Below, in pieces: positions 25,801-38,800 of a stretch of 64,000 bases of DNA. The DNA lies in NCBI RefSeq assembly GCF_014898815.1, contig NW_026515477.1, positions 310,001 through 374,000 on the forward strand. The letters are read 5' to 3'. The position numbers and the translations under genes are program-made. The DNA comes from Panonychus citri. Lineage: Eukaryota > Arthropoda > Arachnida > Trombidiformes > Tetranychidae. Position 1 is the first letter of the stretch; every line of letters starts with the position of its first letter. The notes below the pieces were generated by a model. It ran no database searches. It was not told the DNA's origin and saw only the letters and a list, made by a program, of their open reading frames with translations.

Positions 25801-28800
25801 GAAACGAGCCTGTGAGTGCATCTTCCTCCCATCAACGGTCATTATCCGGTTCGGGTCACTTGAATCAATTGGTGGACATTCAATATCTATGGTCAAGCCA
25901 TGAAAAAATTGACAAAAAAAAGTAATTCAATTAGTTGGTCACCTCTTATACTTTAACATTAATAACATGAATGAACATGTCTAAAGGTTATCAATGTTAT
26001 CGTTATCATGTTAATTATCATTAATTGAAAATAAGAAAACAAAAAGAAACCATTTCTATTAGGAAATAGAGATTAATGGTTAATATTGAAGTCTAATCAT
26101 CTAATCTTGTTATTATCTTAATCCAATATTGGATTGAATTTAAGATTAATCTTTTCCGGTAGAAAAAGTTGATAGAAAGTGAAATGATCACTTTAAATGA
26201 TTGATTTTTACTAATTCTATTTATTAATTTGTTTATCAAGGTTAATTGTTCTAAAGATTATCTTTTGATAACAATATCATTCTGAACATGATCATCTTCA
26301 TCGTTTCCCTTTAAAAGGTAACCATCATAATCCGTCACTAGGTCATTAGGCCAAATACCGGACGGAACGGTGAACGAAATTTTTTTCTTACCGCTCATTT
26401 ACCTGATCTACTGTTAATATTATTACTTATCATTTACTTCAATAAATTTTAATAATACTTGCTGATTGTTGAAACCTATTTTTATTTGAGTATTTCCAAT
26501 CAAATGAAAAAAAGCACCATCATCATGGTGGCAGAAACAAGTTTCAAACAGTAAATAACTTGCCCATCAATCTATTGGTCAAGCATGGTCAGTGATGGTC
26601 ATCTTACCTTGGATAGATGGTAATGGATTAAAAATATTTCTATTCATTTATCTGAGAAGAAAAAAATCAACACAACCAACGATAGTGAATATGCTTGACC
26701 ATTGGGTCATTAAGAAAAACTTGAGGAAAGGAAAATCAATCTAATCGATTATCTCAATGATTTAATCGACTCAAGATCCAAGACCAAGTTTAATATTAAG
26801 GTAATTTAAAGGTAATCAAAAAAAAGATGTAAAAACAATAAAAAAAACATGATAATAATGATGAACAAGTGACTTATTGTATTAACATCCTCATCCTCAT
26901 CATCATCATCATCATCATCATGGTAAATACAATTTACCTTGGTAACGAACAGTTTTTCAAGTATGAAAACCAGTTTGCTTTTAATGTTGTTGTTGGTCAA
27001 GTAACGAAACTAAAAGTAGACCAAAAAGTAGCCCATCAAATAGACAAAAATTTTCATCTTCCGTTCCTGTTTATTAGTAATATTATCAATTGGCCTCAAT
27101 ATTTTCCTTTCCAACCAATCAATTTATCATTTAACTTTTACACAACTATTACCAATTAAAGTCCAACAATCAACTAACAATCATCAAGTCAACAATAACA
27201 AAAAAGAAACAATTTAAAATTCAAAACGGTAACTGCCATCTACCGATCATCTAGAGTATCGACAAAAAGTACCGTTATCTTTTCATTTGGTTATCTAAAA
27301 TTTGATTATCACCCATGAAAATTGTTAATGATTAAAGTTAATCTAATGAATATTATCATCACTTTTATCTCTATGATAGGATGATGAACTTTTCCATCAA
27401 GTCACCCTGAGGGTATGAAACGATGATTAGATTTAAATTGTTCATAGTAGTTTGATATTCACTCAATGATTGTGGACATTTTTTTTGTCCTTCATCTAAT
27501 ACTAATCATCAATAAGGTTGGATAAATTTTTCAGGCTGATAAATATCATCATCTCACCATAATACCTTTCAATTGGCTCAGGTTTTTCTTCATGATCATG
27601 ATTTTCCATGATGATGATTCTGTGAGTTCTGCTGATGATCTGAATCATAATAATCCAATAGTAAATCCAATGATAAAAGAATTCATTATTTCTTCATTTG
27701 TAATAATGATAATAATCATAATATTATGAAGGACCATTTATCAATAATGTCTTGAGTCTATTCAACTAATCAGTTGATGGACTCAAGATGATTTTCATCA
27801 TGTTGATGGTCATCATCATCATCATGATTCATCATCATTCTGATGACAAGAAAATATAATGATGAGGTCAAAATGATGATGACCAATGGGAAATAAAAAG
27901 GATCAAGAATCGAAATGGAATTGACATGAAATATCTGGATTTTTTTTCTCCTCATCATGAATCCATATCATCCTAAATACTATCATCATCTTCATCATCA
28001 TGGATCATTGTCATCATTGAATCAAATGAAGAGAAATATTTATCATCACCATGAGATTAAATATTCTCTTTTTTTTATTTACCATAAACCTGAAGAAGAG
28101 GTTAATTTGAAAAGAGAAAATCGATTCATGAGTATTAAGATTATCATGCAGAAAATTAAATGGAATTGAAAATGAACTTTAATTCAATTTGTTCAATATT
28201 AATCATTCATCATCTTTAGATAACAAAAACTGTTCAAAGTTAAACCTACATCATGCTCGATGGTGATTATCCTTATTCTTATCTTCATCCTTCTCAATCA
28301 TGATGAGATGAAATAATAAGGCTAAACCAATTTACCGTTACTTTTATTACCAAAGGGGATCACAAAATAGGTACACAAGATGAAGGTGAAACATTGGCTC
28401 ATCTTGGTGAATTAAATTGAGTTTATCATGAGTTCACATGGATTCAGATGAATACAATGTCTTTTTCATTGAGTTATAACCTTATTATTTTCATGGTAAC
28501 AATGAGAAAATTCTGAGTAGTCAGGGAAAAAAGATATTAGTTTCTTATCTTTATCCTCTTTCTTCATTGCCAGTGTCTTTCCGTTTCCGTGAAAGTTTGA
28601 AATATCATGGAAACTTGAAATATCTTTAAAAATTGATCTACAGAAGAATCATGAGAAAATCAATATATTACATGAAATTTTCCACCTCAGATATTATTCA
28701 ATAATCCAACTGACCACTTGAATATGAACCTAATCTTATCATAGTGTTTTTGTTATAAGAAATGAAACCAATTGATGTAACAAAGTGTTCATGTTTTCAT

Positions 28801-30653
28801 GAGGATGATACAAGTCACCATGGTGGAAGTAAAAAAAACAAGTTACTCTTTTAAAAGGATTTCGGGTTACTCTCAATTCCCCTGAGGGTGTTGTGTTATT
28901 ATTGGTAACTTTGTTAGCATCCAGTTAGTGTTCATTTTCAAAATAAACTCAGTCTCTTTTTACCATGAAATTTCTGAATCTATTGGAATGTGAATATCCA
29001 CTCAACCAGATAATAGTAATAATACTAATCAGAATGATAACATGGGAGGAAAGAGAGAGAAATTCATATTAAAAGGAAACTCTGAGTCTAGGAAAAAAAA
29101 GGTAATGGAAGAAAAAGAGAAAAGAACTTTTTTTTACTTCTTCTTCTTCTTCCTTTTTCACCATTCATTTCTTGATAATCGAATGAAATTTTCATTCCTA
29201 ACTGAATATGAGGTTAACTCTATTTTCACCTTGAGCATCATGATGTTAAAATTGTTTACCCTGAATCAAGGGAAAAGTACATCATCAAGAAGATGAATAA
29301 AGTTGCTCAGCTAATCAGTTGAACAATTTAAACTGGCAATCAATTCATGATTCCAGATTAAGGTTTTACAATCAATACGAATCAGTTGTTCATCAGTTTC
29401 TCAATGAATATATTTACATGTGAGACTTTTTTTTTTTCTTGTACCATGAAAACTGATTTGAAACTTTTACCTCTTAATTGGTAATTCAATTCAGGAATTG
29501 GAGAGAAAATGTTTTCCTCTCAATTTTTTTTGTTCACCATGTACCTGAGTAAATTTCTTGGAACTTTTTTTCCAAATAATAGCAAAAGAGAAAAAAAGTA
29601 AGAAAAGTTCTTGAAAAAACTAGAAAAAAAGTTTCCCCAATTTCACTCAGGTAAGTAAAGGGTAACAAGGTACAAATTAAAGTCAAAACTCAAGCCTTAA
29701 AGGTGAAAGTGTTTCAAGTTAAAGTTACTTTTTGCTCAGGTTACTAACGACTTACCTGTGTTTTTACCTGTTCAGTTTCAGGCAAAAAGGTATTATAAAA
29801 GATTAGGTTGAGATAGAATTGAACTTAATAGAAGATCAGAATTCATCTGAGAGACATTGGAAATTTTTTATTGTCTTTTCTTTTTCCATCTCTATCTCTT
29901 GTTGAACATTTTACATTTCATCATGAAAAATGAATGGAATACAATCAACCTGAATGAGATCAGATAATTGGTTAGAACTTGAAAAAAAGTAGAAAATTTT
30001 TTACAATTTAAACATTGAAATCATTTCTTATTCAAGATTGTAAGAAATTTATTCAACTTTTTATCGAAACAATTTCATGGGTAAAGATTGAATTTTATCT
30101 GAGCTTTTATTTAGTTGTTTGTTCATCTATTTGTAAATCATCATGATTAGATCAGAAGTGGAAATTAATCTTAACAATTAAAACTATCAGTACAATCATG
30201 CACCAATTAAAGTTCTAAATAAAATATTAATAGTTCATTAATCAATCAAGTTCGAGAACTAAAAATCTTCCCTTTGTTTCATGTAACTTGTTTGTCTTTC
30301 TCAATCTTATAAAATATTAATCATATTGTGAGCCGATCGATTTCATGATTAAGTTCATTGATGCCAAAAAACCTTCATGATTATTCAACGTATTATGATG
30401 GAATCCTGCGACTGCTGATTTCAAGGTCAAAACTTTATGTAAAAGTTGATTGAAAGTCAACTCTTATATAACGGTAATTCTGTAATAGCAAAATCTGAGT
30501 AGGTGAAAGTCCAAATATCTAGAGTGTACCCAGTACTTTTTTCTCAATTCTAGTTATTTTATATTGCTGAATAAAGTGAGATTTTTTATATGTTATCAGA
30601 TAAAATTATTATTATTTTCATTAAGAATTGATGGTGATTAAATTAATAACAAT

Positions 30654-30691
<38 letters not shown>

Positions 30692-31043
30692 GGATTTACA
30701 TGATTAGAAATCAATTAACTTGAGAATCAATTAGGATGAGACGAAAATTTCATCATTATTATTCACATGTCTGAGTTGGATATTCACAATCTTCATGATT
30801 AATACGATGCATCTCATCAAATGAATAATAATCAAATCAATTAAATCATTCCGATATTTTCTAGTCACAAGTTAATTCTGGTTGCATATTCAGGCTAGAA
30901 TAGTTTCCTCATGTATTTTAATCAATTAATTTCATCACAATGATTTTTTTATCATCGGCTCCCTGATGAATCATGAATCATGAATTCATTTCACCAAGGT
31001 TATACCTTTATCTTTATCATTTATGATTATCGTTATTGAATAT

Positions 31044-31099
<56 letters not shown>

Positions 31100-32817
31100 C
31101 ATTTTTACGGCGGAAAAACAGAATATATAGTTGCCAACATGGTAAATATTGATTTGTTCATTTTCTTTTCTCACCAACTATCTTCATCCCTTCTCCTTTT
31201 CATCATGAAAATTATCATCATTCTCATCTTTTACCCCTCCCTTTCCTTGTCTTTGTAATTCTCTTTTCTTTAACTCACCTCATCTTCCTTTATCATTCCC
31301 TCCCTTCAATGTCTTCTTATCTTCTTTCAATAGTTAATTCCATTCATTCATTCATTCCCTCGATCACTCAATGTCTCAAGAAGTTCATTTAATTCCTACT
31401 ACTATTCATTGAACATGAATATACTTGAATCTTTATCTCATAAGAGAAAAAAACTTTTACCACCTTCATCAGCCTTCATCTCTATTCATCTCTTGCACCC
31501 ATTTTAGCATGAAAATTATCATGATTTGTTCATTTTGATTATTAACAGGAAAGAAACCAAAGAAAACCAGAATGATGTGAGAAAATAGGGAAGAAAGTTC
31601 AGTTGATAATCATCATGTTCGTTTATTATTTATTATAACCACCGATCAAATAGTTCATTTCAATGGCAATAATTTAATTCTCAGTTTAACTTCCATGTAA
31701 ATATGATTATATCTTATAAAATTCTTTAAAATTTTCACATCAACTTGTTGAAAGTTAAATCATGTTTTCATCTCATTTCTCACCCTGGATGAGAACCATG
31801 AAAATCAACCTGAACTGCAGATAATACATACGATAACTTCATGATAACCCGAGTTTTTTGTGACTTGAAGGGTTTAGAAAGTGGTTCCTCAAATTTTGAT
31901 TTGATTTTCTTAATAATCAATTTATAATTTGATTCAATAATCGTTTGGCTAAATTAAGCCTATTAATCATATTTTTTGTCTTTATAAAGTTTTGTATCTT
32001 TTGTATCCGTTAAGTTAGAAAAAGCTTAAACTATTATTAATTTGATTGAGACTCAAGTCTACCTATTATAACCTTTGATGTCATCTTCAAGATGATGAAG
32101 ATTTTCCCTTTCCCTTATCAATGTTTCTTTATATATTAATCATTTATCTTAAGAGAGATTAGATTACGTTAGTTGAGATTAACGATAGTCCAAAAACTGT
32201 TAAGATCTTTTCTTGTGTTTTAGCTCAATTTATCTTAATTTTCGATTGTGTTTAGTTAATATTTATGTTTAATTTGAAAGTTTTTAATAAAAGAATCAAG
32301 TTTCAAAGCTTGTGGTGAAATCTAATAATCTACAAATTTGAAATCACTTTGAACACGAGATTGACGAGAAGGGCAATCAAACCTTCAGAGTTTGTCTTCG
32401 TGCTAAATAAAACGGAGAGATTGTTAAATATAATCCCTTCAGACTATTCCTTTTATAACTTTAATTTTATCACTAATCACTCACCAAAAAAGTTCTTAAC
32501 TAACTGATTCATCATGTTCAGTTGATAGTCAACATTTGTCTTAAAAATTCAGTCTGAATACTTTTATCTTTAAACTCTTAAAGTAAACTCATATGAGCTC
32601 ACATGTATATTATTAATATAACAATTTGAAATCATCTCTAATTTCACAATTTTATCTGATTAACTTTTTTTCGTGATGGTTCCAGAGGATAAATAGAGTG
32701 GACTCAGTTATACAACATGTTACATGAGATGATTAAGAGAAATTTACTTTTAATGAGCATCGGAAATGTTGCCTGGAGTAGATTGAGAAGTAACTGATGA
32801 TAGAGATAAAGTTCAGG

Positions 32818-32887
<70 letters not shown>

Positions 32888-35800
32888 ATAAAAAAGAATT
32901 CAATAAGAAGATAATCGAAAGATACACTAACAAGAGAATAGAATTTCAAGTTTAAGAAGAGATTCTGAAACAAGTCCAGAAATTCAAGAGGGATAAGATT
33001 TTCGCCTTTCCACTAATCACCAAATTCTGAAATAAATGTTAACGGTGAGAATAAGTTAAAAAGAGCAAAAAATTGAACCTCTCCTATGAAGATAATGATG
33101 ATAATATTAATTAGACTGAAGAAAAGTTTGATAAGCTTGAATTCAGGGCAATCCAATGATGAAGTAAATGAGTTCGTTTATGTCAATTTAATTGGTATTT
33201 AGAGTGGAAATAACTTGGAACCACTTGATTCAGAGATTCTGTTAATTTTCCAACATTTTCCCTTTTTATCAACATGAATACAAAAGGTTATTCTGAATTG
33301 ATTGTGAACAATATAACACCCAAAGCTAATCAAATGTTAATTCACTTGGCTGGTAATCAAATTAACAGGGAATCAAATTTGTTTGGCTTAACAAGTTTCA
33401 CTAATATTTTGATAAGAGACAAGGGTAATCATTAATGACAACTAATGATCAACTTTGATTAAATATTAAAACTTCATCGTTTTACTCATCATCATGTTTT
33501 CATAATTAACCATAACATGATGAACACTCATAAACTCATAAACTTATCAACTTTTTCAAACTTTTCCCATGTAACTTTCATTCTGATTATTATTATATTA
33601 CAATTCGAGTTGATTTCATGATAACTGAACACAATGTTTTTTGAACTTTTTGATGGAAACCAAAAAAAAACTAAACTCCAATCTTCCTAATGTTATTTAC
33701 AATGAATCGATTTCATGATTGAACAATTTCAATGACAACTGAATAATGAAAATAATAATAGTAAATATAATTAATATCTAATCATTATAAGTGTTTGACT
33801 GGAAAATTGATCAGCATGGATTGAGTTTGACGATTAACAATTAACCAAGCAAATAATTCATTTATCAGAATTAAATGGTTACCAGGATAATTAAATTCTC
33901 CTCTCATTTTTAATCAATTTCTATCATTAGAAAAAAAAGAAGCAAAGAAAAAGTTCTAATAGTTAAAATGGATATTAAGATATTCCATTGGAAGGTAGAA
34001 AGTTATGTTCGATCATCAACTCGATGAATGTAATTCATTTAATTTACATTGAGATGATAATTCAATTCTAACTGAAGAATAATAATAATCATGATAATTC
34101 ATCAGTTGACAGAAAATTAATTCTATTTATCAAGTTATCTCATCAACATTCTGATTGAATGTACCAAGAATATATTTAAATGCTAAATATAAATTCAAAT
34201 TCTGAGTAAGATTAATTAATTTGTTTCATTCAACATTATTGTCAACACTTTTTTTTTCACATTTCTCAGATTGATTATAACAAACATTTAATAGATTGTC
34301 AACTTTGTTATAATACTTTAATTGTATTAATTGTGCTCATTCAACGTCTAATTAGTTGATTAAATTTATGCCCCACAATCAGGCATAAAACATTTTCCTT
34401 TATTCATATTGGATTAAGATAATCGTTTTGAATAGATGACAATCAATATTACTAATTAGAATGAGGATGATTACTTGATTTTAATTAGTGAACAAAATAT
34501 CATTTGATGTAACGAACAATCAACTAATTGTAAATCAATAAACTTAAGCCCTATGATTATTATGCTGCTTTAGGAATAATTAGTGATTAGTGATTAGTGA
34601 AACAAACAGATTAAGGTTAATTAGTTTAATCGTTTCACCAGGTGACTAATGAGCTAAAGCTGTTAATCATTATCGATGAATTTTCAAGACTTGAAGGTAA
34701 ATTGTGATAATCAATCAGATGTATACATGAAAAACTTCAAAAATTTCATCGCATTTTCATGATGTGTTTCCGGAAGCACCTTGGAGACGTGAACAAGTAA
34801 GTTTCAATCCTCAAGAATTTGATAGCAAGCTTGGAGCTCAACGAAATTCCAAAAGCGAAGAGATATTAATAATATTAAGAATAACGAATTATAAATTCTA
34901 TTTACGAGAGCCATCATTAGACACAATAAGTAAGGAAAACATCTAAAGGGTGTTTCGTTCAACAGCGACCAAGGTAAACAAACTAATCAATAACTCAACT
35001 CACCTAAAAAGATGATGAAGATGAAGGTGATGATAGGGAAATGGTCAACACTTTGCCTTTGACCTCTGTTGTTTTTCATTTTCACCTTCATTTTTATCTA
35101 ATCTTTTTCTTTGTCACCATTCATATCATTTTTTAGGTAGACTGAGCCATTAATTAGTTTGTTTACTTTGGTCACTGTTGAACGAAACACCCTTTACATG
35201 TTGGATTGTTACACGTTTTCATTGTGTACAGAGCATTTCACCAAGTTTTCTAGAGGGTTTTCTTGAGTAAATTTTGTATCAGTGGGTATTTAAAGTATTT
35301 ATTCAGACTCATGAGAGCCTGGATGATACTCAGCTGTATCAATAAAAGAGCTAAAAATTATTGGTAAAAATCGAGAATTGGAAATTCAATCGAGGCCTAA
35401 ATGTATTAATAAAATGATCCCAAAATTTAGAACTAAGTTTTCACTATTATGTAGCTATTCAATTGTTTGTATGATTAATAATCACGACTATTATAATAAT
35501 AACTTGCTGTATAAATATCAGTTAATCATATTTAAAATTTTCCAATTGCAATTTGAATTTCAAGAAATAATGAATTAATTGTAGTGTAAGTTTTCAGGAT
35601 CGATTCCTGTCTCTCTCGCCATGTACTAGTAGTTCATTTGGTTTCTTTTATCATGACATTTCAATTCTAATTTATTCTCATTAGATTCATTCAAATGATT
35701 CATTGCATCTTATTTTCTAGAATGAGATTGATCTATTTTCCCATTTTCCAGAATCTTCATTATCATCACCATCTTGAGCAATAACATTAATAAAAGTATT

Positions 35801-38800
35801 TCAACAAAACTCCATGGTGATAATTATCAAAGATTATGATGCGACAAGGCAGGATGATTAAAGATTGAAATTAGAACGAAAATTTTTGTCTTTTTCGTGA
35901 AACCTGAAAAATGATTGAACGAACTTTTTTAAATAAAAAAATATCGAAACCTCTTGTAGGGTTTTTTGTTGGGTATGTTACCGTAGGTGACGAACTTTCT
36001 GTTCAATCGATAGAGAATTTTATCTCTGTGAGATCGAGTAGCTTTGACTTCGATGTAATTCAGAAGAATCTGCCTACAATTCAGATGTCTTCAGGTTCTT
36101 TTAGGATACGCACCAAACAGATACACCAATGTATGTGAATCAATGCTGATATCACGATAGTGATCAACTTAATTAACCTTTCAGAGAAAACTGTACTATT
36201 TATTTTATTAGAACTTTTTATTGAACTGAATAAAGTAAGAACTTTTCCCTTTTTTGAATGAAGCTCAGAGTGTACTGTTAACTTTGAGAGTAGCACTAAG
36301 ACTTAACAAAATTAGGTTAAGTTGGTTGATTAAATACAAAATCTTGAAAAGAGGGGAAAATTAATAAAAACAATGAAATCATAAAGATAAAACATAAGGG
36401 GAAAACTTGAGATTAAAAAATGATAATAATATCACCAAGTGATGATAAATTGTAACAATTAACCAGTTTTTGGGTAAGTGACGTCTTTTTGTCGCGACTT
36501 TACCAAATTTTGGTAGCTTGAAAAATCATCATAGGTAAAGGTGATTAATAGTTTTGTTATAAAAAGCTTCTTTGGCTTAGTTAATCTAAATCAAAATTAG
36601 AAAGAGAAATAGACAGAAAAATAGAAAGAGGAATTTTCTTTCTTACTCTTTTTACCACTTTTTGGGCAAATTAAGTTTACATAAAAGATTAAAGAAAAAT
36701 CAAAGTTTTGATAAATTTAACGGAAAGTTATAAGAGGACAATGGGGTCTATATCGGGACATTAAGATTTTTAGAAAAATCAAATTTTGATAAAATGATTA
36801 AGAGCTATAAGAGGACAGTAGGGTCTATATCGGGACGTGAATTTTAATCCGAAATCATAATAGTGATTAAGTGGAGATAATTAAGATAATTAAAAGAGAA
36901 AATTAAAAGTGAAAAGATTGTCTTATTTGAGACAATTGAAGACTAAATCATCATAGTGATTCAGAATTCAGGATTATCGGGGTTTCTGTTTTTATACCCT
37001 TCAATCCCCCATGTTTTGATGAAGATACCTCAATAAGACTGAGTTCAGAATTCGACCTTGACCATTACTAGAACCTGAATTGGGTGATGATGGCCATGAA
37101 CGGGTTGGATAAAGAAGATGTCGTCGAACTTGAGATGATGGAATATCATTAGTTGATGAGGAATCTTGAGAGGTTGGTAAACTTGGTGGGTTAGAAGTGG
37201 TTGATTCTTCAGCGGGTGGAATCGGTAGATTTCCTTGGTTCATATCGTTTACACGATCAGGATTTTCTTCAGAATCTTCCTGGGAACTTTGTTGGTTTTC
37301 CATGATGATGGTGGATGATGATGAGCTTTCTTGGGAGCTTGGTTGGTTTTCCGGGATAATGGTTGAAGATGAGGAACTTTCTTGAGAAGTCATCAAGGGT
37401 GTGTTAATAATGGTGGTGGCTGAGCTTTCATTTGAATCGGTTTGGGATGAAACTGATCGGTTTCCTGGTGAATCAGTCTCTGTAGTGGGACTTGTTGATT
37501 TTGACCTTTTCGGACTTGTTGGTTTTGATTCAGGAGATGATGAGGATAATGATGAAACTGGTGAGTTTCTCGGGTTTAGGTGAGCGTTTAGAGCAGCAAG
37601 TGTAGTAATTGGAGTGGCTTTCATAATTCGGGATGGTTTTGGAGAGGTGAGCGTTGAGCTTGAGGATGAATTTGATGATGTTGTTGGTGATGAAACCAAC
37701 TTGATTGTTGAAGATGATGATGAGTGAGTTGTAGAGGCTGATGGGCTTACATTTACTCGGGGATCAAAGTCAGGTTGATCATGACGATGATTAAAATATG
37801 ACCAATTAGCTGGCCAAGAGGCTTTTCCGGCAGCAATGAGGTCAGAAAACTTTTTGTGAAGTTTTGAAACTTTCTGGTTGTTGAGATAATGTTTCATTGA
37901 ACTATTGTGAATTCCGAATGCTGAGGCTGTTACCTTGATCTCTATTTCTTGCCAGAAGGCCATGTAGAGACGCATTGCGGTGATTGATTCGATGACGGGA
38001 GAGTGAGGTCGATTTCTAATGGTGTAACCAGAGAAAATTAGAAATGCGATGAGAGAGAGGGAAGCAGGTGATTGTCTATATGGAGAGAAGTAGATAGTTA
38101 CATCTCTGCATTTGAATCGAAGTTCATCGATTTCAGTTGGTCTTAGTTGTAGGGCTTTGAATAGATTAATAAGACCAGCACCAATTAGATATTTAGCTGA
38201 GGCGAGATATTGGATTACTTGATCGCGAACAGCAGCAAAAGTTTTTCCAAATTTGATATCATTGCGACGAAGTCCATGGTAATTAGTGTCCATGTATTCG
38301 ACATCTTTGTAATTTACCAAAGTTTCATACACAACGTTACAGTTACCGTCGATGATTGTTATCCAAACGGGATGAGGGGCAAGTACCATTTTTCCAGAGG
38401 AATCAAGTCTGTGTTTTCTTATATATGCCGCATGAATAGCATAGGTATTCATGGGATCAGGATGTTCCTTGGTGTTAGAATCAATTAATTCTTGATGTTT
38501 TGGTTTAAGATCTTCCATATGAGTTCGAGTGATTCTTTGGAAAAGATCTGTAGCTTTGGCACGTCGATTTGCACGATATTGTTTATTTGGATTAGGAGGA
38601 GGAGGTGGAATTGTACCAATTTCGATAAATTCACGAAGAGAGTAGGGAAACCAAGTGGTTATTTTTTCTCGAACCTTGGCTTGGCTCTCAGGGTCAGTCG
38701 TAATCACCTTCTGATACATAAAGCCATTCTTCGGAGTCTCGGGTTAGGTAGTCAGGGATAAATAGATTATCGCCTCTGATGTTCAGAACTTTTACAACAG

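Noticed and set aside
32704..32973. Ser-Leu repeat ORFs
   Set aside because: Translation of a (GA)n microsatellite.
34764..34946. Plus-strand ORF before the first MITE
   Set aside because: 60 codons with a coding-like start (EAPWRREQVSFNPQEFDSK) but a non-conserved tail ending at the MITE border, and no start context. Possibly chance or an old fragment.
35590..35625. tRNA-like 3' half (GGATCGATTCC followed by CTCTCGCCA)
   Set aside because: It resembles a B box and a tRNA end, but no A box or cloverleaf can be formed upstream.
35911..36296. Open frames inside the left LTR
   Set aside because: The same frames appear in the other LTR copy only in part and show no protein motif. LTRs are non-coding here.
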